Positions 23,891 through 32,245 of a DNA stretch of 36,354 nucleotides are shown here, in pieces; the first letter of the stretch is position 1, and each line of letters opens with the position of its first letter. The notes below the pieces were generated by a model. It ran no database searches. It was given only the letters and a program-made list of their open reading frames with translations, and was not told the DNA's origin. The stretch covers positions 1 through 36,354 of the forward strand of contig CALXBG010000044.1 of assembly GCA_944386485.1 (NCBI GenBank), given 5' to 3'. The position numbers and the translations under genes were made by a program. The stretch is from an uncultured Pygmaiobacter sp. (GTDB taxonomy: Bacteria; Bacillota; Clostridia; Oscillospirales; Ruminococcaceae).

Positions 23891-24631
23891 TCAGCGGTCG
23901 AGATCCTCCTCGTTCTCGAGGTTGTGCCAGAAGTTCTGCACGTCCTCATCCTCCTCCAGCAGATCGAGCAGCTGGCCCATCCGCTTGAGGTCGTCCGCGT
24001 CCGACAGGGTAACGGTGGTCGAGGGCAGGTACTGCACCTCGGCAGAGACAAAGCTGTACCCCTTGCCTTCCAGCGCCTCCCGCACATCGTGCAGGCTGTT
24101 GGGATCAGCGGTGATCTGCATGTACTCCTCGCCGACGTCGAAGTCCTCGGCGCCGACCTCAAAGCAATCCTCCATCACCTTGTCCTCATCCAGCCCCTCG
24201 GCCTCGAGCAGCAGGATGCCCTTTTTGGTGAAGAGGAAGGAGACGCAGCCGGTAGTTCCCAGGCTTGCGCCGTATTTGTCGAACGCATGGCGCAGGTTCG
24301 AGGCGGTGCGGTTGCGGTTGTCGGTCAGGGTCTCGACCATCACCGCGACGCCGGAGGGGCCGTAGCCCTCGTACATGATGCTCTCATAGTTGGTCTTATC
24401 GTCGTCGCTGGCCTTCTTGATCGCGCGGTTGATGTTATCGTTGGGCACGTTGTTTGCCTTTGCCTTTGCGATGACGTCCCGCAGCTTGCCGTTGTTGGCA
24501 GGGTCGGCGCCGCCGCCCTCCTTGACCGCGACCGCGATCTCACGGGCCATCTTGGTGAAGATGGCGGCCTTCGCGCCGTCGGTCTTCTCCTTCTTCCGCT
24601 TGATATTGTTCCACTTCGAATGACCTGACAT
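23891..24631 (-). CDS. YebC/PmpR-family protein (TACO1-like translation or transcription regulator)
   Basis: A 246-residue protein of the YebC family, with the invariant start MSGHSKWNNIKRKKEKTD, AAIFTKMAREI and the central block RTASNLRHAFDKYG. Family members were described as transcription regulators (PmpR) and more recently as factors that help ribosomes through proline stretches; the mitochondrial relative is TACO1. GGAAGG lies before the ATG. The pseudokinase gene, whose product has a proline-rich tail, starts 44 bases downstream. The 149 bases upstream to the next gene hold no clear promoter. Confidence 0.95.
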   Translation of the reverse strand: MSGHSKWNNIKRKKEKTDGAKAAIFTKMAREIAVAVKEGGGADPANNGKLRDVIAKAKANNVPNDNINRAIKKASDDDKTNYESIMYEGYGPSGVAVMVETLTDNRNRTASNLRHAFDKYGASLGTTGCVSFLFTKKGILLLEAEGLDEDKVMEDCFEVGAEDFDVGEEYMQITADPNSLHDVREALEGKGYSFVSAEVQYLPSTTVTLSDADDLKRMGQLLDLLEEDEDVQNFWHNLENEEDLDR

Positions 24632-24780
24632 ACAACTCTTCCTTCCGTATTCTTCCCGCCGCAGCGGGGACTTGGCGCCGGGTAAGCCGCCCGGCCGTGG
24701 ACTCCTCGCTTTGGCGCGGCCCGCCCCTCTGTGTTCGGCTGACAGCGCCTTAACTTTATTAGTGTATCACAAACCAACAA

Positions 24781-26163
24781 TTATTTCAAATTTCTCAGGC
24801 CCTTGGGGTAATGATTTTTCATCCGTCCTCCGCTGACCTTGCCCATACCGAGCGGAAAGCCCGAGACGGTCAGCGCCGTCCAGCCCGGCGCAAGCCCCTG
24901 GGCGGCAAGTTCCTCCCCCCGCAGCCAGCCGGCGGCGCGGGGATCCTCGGGCGCGAGGTCCAGCCGCCGGGCCGCCAGCGCGCCGCAGGCCATATAGAGG
25001 CTGTGCGCCGGCTCAAACCGCGCCTTTCCCCTGCCCTGAATCAGCTCGCCCGCCGTGACCCCGGCGCGCAGCACCCGCAGCCCCTTGGGCAGAAAAACCG
25101 GCGCTTTGGGCAACAACACGGCCTTATCCCCGAACAGGGCGAAGGGCGCGTCGGCCAGCGCCGGGAACTGCTCGGCAAAAAACGCCTGCGCCGGTGCGGG
25201 CAGCTTCTGGGCGGCCAGCCGCCCCTTTGCGGGATCCTGCGCCGGTGCGTCCCCCGCTTTCCGCAGCCGGGCCATGAACTGGCCCTCGCCGCCGTGAACC
25301 GGATAGATCCGGCGCACCTTTTCGGTCTCGATCTCCCCCTCCACGCAGCAGGAGGGGTGCCCCGCGCAGCCGAACGAAACGCCGGGATCCTCGAGCGAAA
25401 ATTCGGGATGCGCGCGCAAAAACCAGCCGACCGTGCCCTCGTTCTCCTCGGGTGAGAAGGTGCAGGTGGAGTAGACCAGCACCCCGCCCGGACGCAGCGC
25501 CGGGGCGATCGCATCCAGCAGGCTGCGCTGGAGTGCGGCACAGCTCTCAACCAGCCTCTGGCTGTGCTGGGCCAGCGCGGCTTCCTCCCGGCGGAACATC
25601 CCCTCGCCGCTACAGGGCGCATCGACCAGAATCCGGTCAAACGCTTCGGGAAAGGCGGCGGCCAGCCGCTCGGCGCTCTCGTTTGTGACCACCGCGTTTC
25701 GCAACCCGAGCCGCTCGAGGTTGGACAGCAGCGCGGCGCACCGCTTGGCGGTGAATTCGTTTGAGACCAGCAGCCCCTCCCCTGCAAGGGCGGCGGCCAG
25801 CTGGGCGGATTTGCCGCCCGGCGCGGCGCACAGGTCGAGCACCCGCTCGCCCGGCTGTACCCCGAGCAGCGGGGCCGGCGCGCTGGCCGACGGCTCCTGT
25901 AAATAATAGACCCCCGCGTGGTGGTAGGGATGCAGCCCCGGCCGCGCGTCGGGGTCGGTAAGCCGGAACCCCGCGGCGCAGAAAGGGCTTTTCTCGACCG
26001 CAAACGGCGCCATATCCGCAAAGGCGGCGGCGTCCAGCCGCAGCCCGTTGACGGTCAATCCTCTAAAAAGGGGGGCGGACTGCGGAAAATAAGCGGCAAA
26101 GCCGCCCTCCAGCAGCCGGTCACACCGATCGACAAAAAATGAGCTGGGCTGCAAACCAGACAC
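24781..26163 (-). CDS. rRNA cytosine-C5 methyltransferase (RsmB/RsmF, NOL1/NOP2/Sun family)
   Basis: About 460 residues. SAM motif I reads DLCAAPGGKSAQLA; the two family cysteines are in VDAPCSGEGMF (motif IV) and YSTCTFSPEEN (motif VI), the pair used in catalysis and release. The C-terminal part (after about residue 290) matches the PUA-like RNA-binding tail of RsmF-type enzymes, which methylate 16S rRNA. Start choice is uncertain: GTG 26163 follows GAGGAAAGAG, and TTG 26154 would follow AGAGGTG with equally good spacing; an ATG at 26208 is too far upstream. Monocistronic as far as seen. Confidence 0.92.
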   Translation of the reverse strand: MSGLQPSSFFVDRCDRLLEGGFAAYFPQSAPLFRGLTVNGLRLDAAAFADMAPFAVEKSPFCAAGFRLTDPDARPGLHPYHHAGVYYLQEPSASAPAPLLGVQPGERVLDLCAAPGGKSAQLAAALAGEGLLVSNEFTAKRCAALLSNLERLGLRNAVVTNESAERLAAAFPEAFDRILVDAPCSGEGMFRREEAALAQHSQRLVESCAALQRSLLDAIAPALRPGGVLVYSTCTFSPEENEGTVGWFLRAHPEFSLEDPGVSFGCAGHPSCCVEGEIETEKVRRIYPVHGGEGQFMARLRKAGDAPAQDPAKGRLAAQKLPAPAQAFFAEQFPALADAPFALFGDKAVLLPKAPVFLPKGLRVLRAGVTAGELIQGRGKARFEPAHSLYMACGALAARRLDLAPEDPRAAGWLRGEELAAQGLAPGWTALTVSGFPLGMGKVSGGRMKNHYPKGLRNLK

Positions 26164-26194
26164 CTCTTTCCTCAATTTCCAGTTCCAACCTGCC

Positions 26195-26223
26195 GCATAA
26201 AGACGCAAAGCGGGAAAATACTA
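26195..26223 (+). promoter_or_regulatory. Candidate forespore (SigG-type) promoter
   Basis: GCATA (26195-26199) matches the SigG -35 consensus GHATR fully; after 17 bases AATACTA (26217-26223) matches the -10 CATWHTA in six of seven positions. SigF promoters look similar. No SigA-type promoter is visible upstream of the small gene that follows. Confidence 0.5.
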
Positions 26224-26255
26224 AGCGCAGAGAGAACGGCTCCGCGATCCCAACC

Positions 26256-26290
26256 GACCGGACCGGGCTCTTGACGCCCGGCCTACGGTC
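26256..26290 (+). promoter_or_regulatory. Structured leader hairpin before the small repeat protein
   Basis: Outer pair GACCG with CGGTC and inner pair CCGGGC with GCCCGG around a 7-base loop. No T tract follows, so it is not a terminator; it ends 20 bases before the ribosome binding site. Confidence 0.5.
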
Positions 26291-26329
26291 AGGCGGATCA
26301 CCATTCAGGGAAAGGAGGCCGTTTCAACC

Positions 26330-26401
26330 ATGGAGAACAAGATGGAGAACAAGATGCAGAACAAGACCCAGAACAAGACCCAGAATAAGACCCAGAACAG
26401 C
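26330..26401 (+). repeat. Six tandem 12-base units
   Basis: Units run from ATGGAGAACAAG to ACCCAGAACAGC with few changes and encode the four-residue repeats of the small protein. Confidence 0.9.
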
Positions 26402-26488
26402 GTGGGCCACACCACCAGCGGCGCGGGCCGCACCAGCTCCAAGACCCAGAACACCCGCAGCAGCCACGGCGCGAAGAACTGCCGATAA
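26330..26488 (+). CDS. Small Asn/Gln/Lys-repeat protein, 52 residues
   Basis: An open frame with a full ribosome binding site AAAGGAGG (26311-26318), 11 bases before ATG. The product begins with six four-residue repeats (MENK twice, MQNK, TQNK twice, TQNS), then a Gly/Thr/Ser-rich part and ends AKNCR. It is basic, hydrophilic and very low in hydrophobic residues, so it is neither secreted nor membrane-bound by sequence. I do not recognise a named family. Composition, size and the possible SigG promoter suggest a spore-core or coat-associated small protein (inference). It lies alone on the plus strand between two minus-strand genes, with its own terminator. ATG codons at 26342 and 26354 are alternative starts. 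Confidence 0.65.
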   Translation: MENKMENKMQNKTQNKTQNKTQNSVGHTTSGAGRTSSKTQNTRSSHGAKNCR

Positions 26489-26542
26489 ACCGGCATCCAC
26501 CGCGCGACGCGCTGCGATGCCAAAGAACGCGTCAAAACATCT

Positions 26543-26579
26543 GCCGCCCAGCCGCAAACCCGGCCGGGCGGCCTTTTTT
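26543..26579 (+). terminator. Intrinsic terminator after the small repeat protein
   Basis: Stem GCCGCCC with GGGCGGC, then C and six T residues. The T run overlaps the stop codon of the convergent mrnC. A second hairpin (GGCATC with GATGCC, 26492-26521) lies between it and the gene. Confidence 0.85.
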
Positions 26580-27006
26580 ATTCTGCCGGTCCCTCGCCCA
26601 GCCAGAGCGGGGCGAACTGCTGCCAGACCGCGTTGAAGAGGGTCTCGATCCGATCATTGCGCCCGGCGAGGTAAAGATAACCCAATAGGCACTCAAACCC
26701 GGTCGAGGCGCGGTACTCCTCGGGCGTCGCGTGTTTGGAGACCGTCGCCTTACTGGCGTTCTTGCCCCGGCGGACGAGATTCTTCTCCTCCTCGGTCAGC
26801 ATCGGCTCGAGAAACCGCAGCGCCTCGAACTGGCCCTTCGCGCTGACAAATTTTACCGCGCCGCCGTGCAGCCGGCCCGGCTGCAGCCGGGTGCGCTCGA
26901 CCTCCCGCGCGCGGACCAGCAGTTCATAGACCCCGTCCCCGACAAAGGCGAGGGCCAGAGGGCTTTGCTCCCGCAGGTCGATCTGGTTTTCCGACTCAAA
27001 CAGCAA
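26578..27006 (-). CDS. mrnC: Mini-ribonuclease 3
   Basis: A 142-residue RNase III catalytic domain without the dsRNA-binding domain; it matures 23S rRNA ends in Bacillota. The metal-site signature is ALAFVGDGVYELLVR (Asp24), with a later acidic residue in STGFECLLGYLY. The start codon is TTG at 27006, seven bases after GGGGAGG; no ATG is available. The gene follows obg by 23 bases and is likely in the same transcript. Elsewhere in Bacillota mrnC often follows cysS, so the Obg link here differs. Confidence 0.94.
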   Translation of the reverse strand: MLFESENQIDLREQSPLALAFVGDGVYELLVRAREVERTRLQPGRLHGGAVKFVSAKGQFEALRFLEPMLTEEEKNLVRRGKNASKATVSKHATPEEYRASTGFECLLGYLYLAGRNDRIETLFNAVWQQFAPLWLGEGPAE

Positions 27007-27029
27007 CCGATTTCCTCCCCTCTGCGCGA

Positions 27030-28295
27030 TCAGAACAGATAGTCGAACTCGTATTCACCGATCCGGACGGTGTCCCCCTCCTTGACCCCGAGTTCGACCA
27101 GCTTGTCCAGCACGCCGAGGTCGGCCAGCTGGGTCTGGAAGTACTGCAAGCTCTCGTAGTCCTCGACGTCGCTGCCCTCGAGGATCCGCTCGAGCCAGGG
27201 CGCGTCGACGAAGAAGCTGCCGTCCTCCTCCTTTTGCACGGTGAACTCCCGCGCGTCGCGGGGGGCGGGTTTGACGTAATCGGGGGTGAAGACCGCGACC
27301 GGGGGCAGCTCGCGCAGCCGCTCGAACACAATGCCGGGCAGCTTTTCCAGCCCCTTGCCGGTGGCGGCGCTGATCGGCAGGAAATCATACCCCTTGTCCC
27401 GGACAAACTGCTCGAACGCCGCGACCTGCTCGTCGGTGGCGATGTCGCACTTGTTGCCCAGCACGATCTGGGGCCGCTGGGCCAGCACCGGAGAGAACTG
27501 CTCGAGCTCCGCGTTGATCTTCTCAAAGTCGTCCATCGGATCGCGCCCCTCGCAGCCCGAGACGTCGACGACATGCAGCAACAGCCGGCAGCGCTCGACA
27601 TGGCGCAGGAAATCGTGGCCCAGGCCCACCCCTTCCGACGCGCCCTCGATCAGGCCGGGGATGTCGGCCGCGACAAAGCTGGCCTCCTCCCCCACCCGGA
27701 CGACCCCGAGCACCGGGGAGAGGGTGGTGAAATGGTAGTTTGCGATCTTCGGCCGGGCCGCCGAGATGCGGGACAGGGTGGTGCTCTTGCCCACGTTCGG
27801 GAAGCCGATCAGCCCGACGTCGGCGATCAGCTTGAGCTCGAGCTGCACCGTCAGCTCTTCGCCGGGCAGGCCCGGTTTTGCAAACCGCGGGATCTGCCGG
27901 GTGGGGGTGGCGAAGTGCCGGTTGCCCAGGCCGCCGCGCCCGCCCTTTGCGACCACCACCGGCTCGTCGCCCGAGATGTCGGCGATCAGGCCGCCGGTCT
28001 CGGCGTCCTTGACCAGGGTGCCGCGGGGGACCCGGATGATCAGATCCTCCCCCGACTTGCCGTAGCTGTTCGCGCCCCGGCCGTTCTCCCCGTTCTGGGC
28101 GGCGTATTTGCGCTTGTACCGAAAATCCATCAGGGTGGACAGGTTCGGGTCGGCGACAAAGAGCACGCTGCCGCCCCGGCCGCCGTCCCCGCCGTCGGGG
28201 CCGCCGGCCGCCACATATTTCTCCCGGCGGAAGGAGACCGCACCGTCTCCGCCCTTGCCGGCCTTGATCGTAATTTTAGCCACGTCCACAAACAC
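27030..28295 (-). CDS. obg: Obg-family GTPase
   Basis: A 421-residue ribosome-associated GTPase involved in large-subunit assembly and stress or sporulation control. The Gly-rich Obg domain (about 1-158: KAGKGGDGAVSFRREKY, GGDGGRGG) precedes the G domain (G1 GFPNVGKST, G3 DIPGLIEG, G4 NKCD). The C-terminal OCT domain (about 340-421), typical of Gram-positive Obg, is present. The start is GTG 28295, eight bases after GGAGGTGA. It follows rpmA by 78 bases, across a hairpin that may limit read-through. Confidence 0.97.
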   Translation of the reverse strand: MFVDVAKITIKAGKGGDGAVSFRREKYVAAGGPDGGDGGRGGSVLFVADPNLSTLMDFRYKRKYAAQNGENGRGANSYGKSGEDLIIRVPRGTLVKDAETGGLIADISGDEPVVVAKGGRGGLGNRHFATPTRQIPRFAKPGLPGEELTVQLELKLIADVGLIGFPNVGKSTTLSRISAARPKIANYHFTTLSPVLGVVRVGEEASFVAADIPGLIEGASEGVGLGHDFLRHVERCRLLLHVVDVSGCEGRDPMDDFEKINAELEQFSPVLAQRPQIVLGNKCDIATDEQVAAFEQFVRDKGYDFLPISAATGKGLEKLPGIVFERLRELPPVAVFTPDYVKPAPRDAREFTVQKEEDGSFFVDAPWLERILEGSDVEDYESLQYFQTQLADLGVLDKLVELGVKEGDTVRIGEYEFDYLF

Positions 28296-28322
28296 GGGCC
28301 GTCACCTCCGCGATAAAAATGG

Positions 28323-28359
28323 AAAAGGGGCGAAAACGCAACCGCGTTTTTGCCCCCTT
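28323..28359 (-). terminator. Terminator or attenuator between rpmA and obg
   Basis: On the minus strand, AAGGGGGCAAAAACGC pairs with GCGTTTTCGCCCCTTTT across a 4-base loop, followed by T-rich sequence. Partial read-through could set obg expression below that of the ribosomal proteins. Confidence 0.8.
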
Positions 28360-28373
28360 GTTCCGATTGTCTG

Positions 28374-28625
28374 TTACTGCTTGACGCTGACCCGCTTGCG
28401 GTCCTTGCCGAAGCGCTCGAAACGGACAACGCCATCGGTGAGGGCAAACAGGGTATCGTCGCTGCCGTGACCCACATTCTCACCCGGGTGGATATGGGTG
28501 CCGCGCTGACGAACCAGAATGTTGCCGGCCAGAACCCGCTGGCCGTCGGCGCGCTTGACGCCGAGACGCTTGGACTCGGAATCGCGGCCGTTTTTGGTGG
28601 AGCCTACGCCTTTTTTATGTGCCAT
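28374..28625 (-). CDS. rpmA: 50S ribosomal protein L27
   Basis: An 83-residue ribosomal protein whose N-terminus reaches the peptidyl transferase centre. It begins [17 protein letters not shown] directly. The N-terminal extension removed by the Prp protease in many Bacillota is absent, and no prp gene lies between rplU and rpmA. AGGAGGTG precedes the ATG. Second gene of the rplU-rpmA unit. Confidence 0.97.
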   Translation of the reverse strand: MAHKKGVGSTKNGRDSESKRLGVKRADGQRVLAGNILVRQRGTHIHPGENVGHGSDDTLFALTDGVVRFERFGKDRKRVSVKQ

Positions 28626-28643
28626 GCTGTGTACACCTCCTGT

Positions 28644-28955
28644 TTAACCGATGATCTCGGTGATGGTGACCTTGGTGAAGGGCTGACGATGGCCGATCTT
28701 CCGCATGCTGCCCTTCTTGGGACGATAGCGCAGCACATGCAGCTTCTTGCCCTTGCCCTGCTTGTCGACGGTGCCCTTGACGCTGGCGCCGGCAACCACG
28801 GGGGTGCCGAACTTGACAGCGCCCTCCTCGCCGACTGCGAGGATCTGGTCGAAGACGACCTCCGCGCCGGCCTCGGCGGGGAGCTTCTCGACATAGATTA
28901 CATCGCCCTTCTGGCGGCGGGACTGCTTACCGCGGGTAACGATCACTGCGTACAT
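28644..28955 (-). CDS. rplU: 50S ribosomal protein L21
   Basis: A 103-residue ribosomal protein starting [11 protein letters not shown], with [19 protein letters not shown] as the typical RNA-binding loop and a C-terminal RQPFTKVTI block. It starts the rplU-rpmA-(obg-mrnC) cluster. AGAGG lies about 9 bases before the ATG. The leader is about 75 bases; L21 leader RNAs exist in Bacillota, but I cannot confirm one here. Confidence 0.97.
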   Translation of the reverse strand: MYAVIVTRGKQSRRQKGDVIYVEKLPAEAGAEVVFDQILAVGEEGAVKFGTPVVAGASVKGTVDKQGKGKKLHVLRYRPKKGSMRKIGHRQPFTKVTITEIIG

Positions 28956-29039
28956 CTGGATAACCTCTTTTTATTCAGTCTCGCTGTTTCGGGCGGGTCA
29001 AAAACCACTTACAAGGAGCCCTGCACATGCGGCTTAAAT

Positions 29040-29069
29040 ACTATACCATACCGGGAAACAAAATGTCAA
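29040..29069 (-). promoter_or_regulatory. Strong SigA promoter for rplU-rpmA
   Basis: Reading leftward: -35 TTGACA (29069-29064), 18-base spacer, -10 TATAGT (29045-29040). Confidence 0.85.
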
Positions 29070-29071
29070 GA

Positions 29072-29125
29072 TAAACTGCGTTTTTGGCCCAATAATCCGG
29101 GTTTTGGCCCCTTTTTTGCAGTTTA
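29072..29125 (-). terminator. Long hairpin after folD, possible terminator
   Basis: Perfect 8-base outer arms TAAACTGC and GCAGTTTA, 38 bases apart, with inner GC-rich segments. It includes the folD stop codon and abuts the rplU promoter. There is only a short T-rich tail. Confidence 0.35.
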
Positions 29126-29965
29126 ACGCCCCTTTTGTGCCGCTTTGATGGTATTGACCATCAGCATCGCCCTGGTCATCAGCCCGACCCCGCCGGGCAC
29201 CGGGGTGATCCATCCCGCCTTTGTGGCGAGCGCCGCCTCATCGACGTCCCCGTGCAGCTTGCCGTCCGGGCCGCGGTTGATGCCCACGTCGATGACCGTC
29301 GCCCCGTCCTTGACCATCCCGGCGCCGACAAACCGGTCGCGGCCGATCGCGGCGACCAGAATATCCGCCTCGCTGGCGATCTTTGCAAGGTTTTCGGTCT
29401 TCGAGTGGCAGACGGTGACCGTCGCGTTCTCCCGCAGCAGCAGCAGCGCCATCGGCTTGCCGACGATGTTGCTGCGCCCGAGCACCACCGCCCGCTTGCC
29501 GGCGATCGGGGTACCCGACGCCCGCAGCAGCTCGATGCAGCCGGCCGGGGTGCAGGGCAGAAAACAGTCCTCTCCGATCAGCATCCGGCCGACGTTGATC
29601 GGGGTAAAGCCGTCGACATCCTTTTCGGGGCTGATCGCCTCGATAACCCGCTGCTCGTCGATCTGGGGCGGCAGCGGCAGCTGAACCAGAATCCCGTGAA
29701 CCCCACTGTCGGCGTTGCGCCGGGCGATCTCAGCGAGCAGCGCCGCCTCGCTGGTGTCGGCGGGCAGCCGCAGCAGCTCGCTCTCGATGCCGCACTCCGC
29801 GCAGTCCCGCTGTTTGCCCCGGACATAGACCTCGCTGGCCGGATCCTCCCCGACCAGAATCACAGAGAGCTTCGGGACAACGCCCTGCCGGCGCAGCTCC
29901 TCGGCCTGCCGGGCCGCATCCGCCTTGATCCTTGCCGCGAGGGCCTTTGCGTCAATTCGCTCCAT
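29123..29965 (-). CDS. folD: Bifunctional methylenetetrahydrofolate dehydrogenase / methenyltetrahydrofolate cyclohydrolase
   Basis: A 280-residue enzyme interconverting one-carbon folates. The catalytic Tyr47 and Lys51 lie in SEVYVRGKQRD; PEKDVDGF and the NADP-binding GRSNIVGKP are FolD signatures, and TPVPGGVG closes the family pattern. ATG 29965 overlaps the end of lgt by 14 bases, with GAGGAGGAG upstream, so it ends the M16-lgt-folD operon. Confidence 0.96.
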   Translation of the reverse strand: MERIDAKALAARIKADAARQAEELRRQGVVPKLSVILVGEDPASEVYVRGKQRDCAECGIESELLRLPADTSEAALLAEIARRNADSGVHGILVQLPLPPQIDEQRVIEAISPEKDVDGFTPINVGRMLIGEDCFLPCTPAGCIELLRASGTPIAGKRAVVLGRSNIVGKPMALLLLRENATVTVCHSKTENLAKIASEADILVAAIGRDRFVGAGMVKDGATVIDVGINRGPDGKLHGDVDEAALATKAGWITPVPGGVGLMTRAMLMVNTIKAAQKGR

Positions 29966-30914
29966 CCTGTTTCTCCTCCTCGTTGTCTGAAGGCTGCTCC
30001 GCTTCGCTGTCAGAGGGCGATTCCTGCGCTCCCTCTGCGGCCGGCTGCGCTGTGACCCAGCCCAGCTCCGGCTCGCCCCTGTGGCGCAGGCGCATCACCA
30101 CGAGGGCGATGAGCGCGGCGACGCAGGACACCCCGGCCAGCAGCTGGCTCGCCCGCAGGCTGCCCACGAGGTACAGGCTGTCGGTGCGAAGCCCCTCGAT
30201 CCAGAAGCGGCCCAGGCCGTACCAGAAGACATAGAGCAGCAGCACCTCGCCGTTGAACCGGCGGTGCTTGAAGTAGAGCGCCAGCGCGATGAACCCGACC
30301 AGGCACCAGAGCGATTCATACAGGAAGGTCGGATGGACCGGCGCGAGGGGGTCGACGGTGATCCCCTGGGCGGCCAGCTCCTGCTGTACGCCGGCGAGAT
30401 AGCTGGTCGTCCGCTCGCTGATCATCCCCCAGGGCGCGTCGGTGTTGGTGCCGAACGCCTCCTGGTTGACGAAGTTGCCCCAGCGGCCCACCGCCTGCCC
30501 GATCAGAAAGCCGACGGCGGTCAGATCGAACATCGGCAGCAGCGGCACCTTGCGCCAGCGGCAGGCAAGGCCGCCGAAGACAAAGGCGCCGAGCACCGCG
30601 CCGTAGATCGCGATGCCGCCGTCCCGGATGTCCAGCATCTGCCAGACGGAGTCGTATTCAAACGGGGCCATCGCGACATAGTAGGCGCGGGCGCAGACGA
30701 TCGCCATCACCGCGCCGATGAAGATCACGTCGATCATCCGGTCGACGTCGATGCCGATCTTCGGCGCGATCCGAAAGGCCCACAGCAGCGCCAGCAGCAT
30801 GCCGGTGCCGATCAGGATGCCGTACCAGTAGATGTTGAAGCCGCCGATCGAAAAGGCGACCCGGTTGACCTCGAGCGAGATCCCAAGGCCGGGGAACTGT
30901 ACCAGATTTGTCAT
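29952..30914 (-). CDS. lgt: Prolipoprotein diacylglyceryl transferase
   Basis: A 320-residue membrane enzyme that attaches diacylglycerol to the lipobox cysteine of prelipoproteins. About seven membrane segments are visible. The Lgt signature reads GRWGNFVNQEAFG, with HPTFLYES and GLGRFWIEGLRTDSL as further family blocks. The C-terminal 35 residues are an extra acidic Glu/Ser/Asp-rich tail. ATG 30914 overlaps the stop of the upstream M16 gene by four bases (ATGA). Its substrates would include the two lipoproteins in this window. Confidence 0.96.
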   Translation of the reverse strand: MTNLVQFPGLGISLEVNRVAFSIGGFNIYWYGILIGTGMLLALLWAFRIAPKIGIDVDRMIDVIFIGAVMAIVCARAYYVAMAPFEYDSVWQMLDIRDGGIAIYGAVLGAFVFGGLACRWRKVPLLPMFDLTAVGFLIGQAVGRWGNFVNQEAFGTNTDAPWGMISERTTSYLAGVQQELAAQGITVDPLAPVHPTFLYESLWCLVGFIALALYFKHRRFNGEVLLLYVFWYGLGRFWIEGLRTDSLYLVGSLRASQLLAGVSCVAALIALVVMRLRHRGEPELGWVTAQPAAEGAQESPSDSEAEQPSDNEEEKQDGAN

Positions 30915-32245
30915 GCTTCTCCCTCGCTTTTTTCGCAGCCGCAGCCGCCGTTGTCCTCGCTCTGCGCCGGGCGCAGCAGCACGGTGGCGCTGCGGCCCTC
31001 ATCGAGCAGCTCTTTTAGCGCCCCCTCGAGATCCTCCACCGTCAGGGTGGCCAGCAGCTCGAGCTCGGCGAAGAGATCCTCGCCCCGCAGCGCGAGGGAG
31101 GCCAGCGCCCCCGCGACCGATTCGGCGCTCTCAAACCCGCCGACCGCCTCGCCGTAGAGCAGGTTGCGGCAGAGCTCGAAGTCCTCCTGCCGGATGCCCT
31201 CCCGCCGCAACCGGGCGATCTCGTCGAGCAGCGCCGCGCGCACCGCCCCGGGGTCCCGCGTCTCGCCCGAGAAGAGGATGCAGAAGTACCCCTCGCCGAT
31301 GAAGACGTCGGTGGAAAAGCCGCTGTTGACCAGCCCCTCGTCGTACAGGCGGCGGTAGAGCGGGGTGATGTCCCCGATCAGCAGCTCGCCCAGCAGGTCG
31401 GCCATGATCTCCCAGCGCAGCCGCTCGGCGGCCGGGCGGGGCCGTTCCTTGAAGCCGAGGCCGAGCACCGGGCGGGAGACGGCCATCTCGACCGTCGCGC
31501 CGCGCTCCCGGATCTGCTCCGGCTCGCTCGCCGGCAGTTTCTGCACCGCGGCGCCGCCCTGCGGCAGGTCGGCCCGGCCGAGCGCCGCGAGCACCTGGTC
31601 GCGGGTGATGTTGCCCGCCACCGCGAGCACCATATTCGAGGGGTTGTAGAAGGCCCGTGTACAGGTGTAGAGCAGCTGCGGGGTGATCTTTGCGATCGAC
31701 TCGACGCTGCCGGCAATATCCTGCTTGAGCGGGCAGTTGAAGTACAGGCAGTCAAAGACCGAGAACATCAGCCGCCAGTCGGGCGAGTCCTCGTACATCC
31801 GGATCTCCTGTCCGATGATCCCCTGTTCCTTGGCGACCGTCGCCTCGGTAAACCAGGGGTGGGAGACGGTGTCCAGCAGGATATCCAGCGACTCGTCCAC
31901 CCGGTCGGACGCGCCGAAGACGTAGCAGGTGCGCTCAAAGCCGGTATAGGCGTTGGCGTTTGCACCGGTCTCGGCGTACCGGTCAAAGGCGTCCCCCTCC
32001 TCGCTCTCGAACATCTTGTGCTCGAGGAAGTGGGCCACCCCGGCGGGCAGCGAGATTTCCTCGCCGTCGAGGACAAACCGCTGGTCGACCGAGCCGAAGG
32101 CGGTGGCATAGGCGGCATTGGCGGTGCGGTAGCCCTTCATCGGGGCGACGAGCACCGTCAGCCCGTTTGAGAGCCGGATCTTTTCATAGGCGAAATCCAC
32201 CCGCTCGGAGCGGATGATCTCATCGCTGACCGGTTCATACTTCAT
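30911..32245 (-). CDS. M16-family zinc peptidase, YfmH type
   Basis: A 444-residue insulinase/pitrilysin-fold protein with the inverted zinc motif HFLEH (His72, Glu75, His76) and a third ligand Glu about 147 in GIIGQEIRMYE. It is annotated in relatives as associated with 5-aminopentanol modification of elongation factor P. I set ATG 32245, preceded by GAAGGGGGAA and overlapping the previous gene by 11 bases; the open frame further upstream is the partner gene in another frame. The C-terminus has a cysteine-rich CGCEK. It forms a pair with the next gene, probably the catalytic subunit. Confidence 0.93.
   Translation of the reverse strand: MKYEPVSDEIIRSERVDFAYEKIRLSNGLTVLVAPMKGYRTANAAYATAFGSVDQRFVLDGEEISLPAGVAHFLEHKMFESEEGDAFDRYAETGANANAYTGFERTCYVFGASDRVDESLDILLDTVSHPWFTEATVAKEQGIIGQEIRMYEDSPDWRLMFSVFDCLYFNCPLKQDIAGSVESIAKITPQLLYTCTRAFYNPSNMVLAVAGNITRDQVLAALGRADLPQGGAAVQKLPASEPEQIRERGATVEMAVSRPVLGLGFKERPRPAAERLRWEIMADLLGELLIGDITPLYRRLYDEGLVNSGFSTDVFIGEGYFCILFSGETRDPGAVRAALLDEIARLRREGIRQEDFELCRNLLYGEAVGGFESAESVAGALASLALRGEDLFAELELLATLTVEDLEGALKELLDEGRSATVLLRPAQSEDNGGCGCEKSEGEA

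Noticed and set aside
26330-26401. CRISPR-like array
   Set aside because: The 12-base units are contiguous, without spacers, and encode a peptide repeat.
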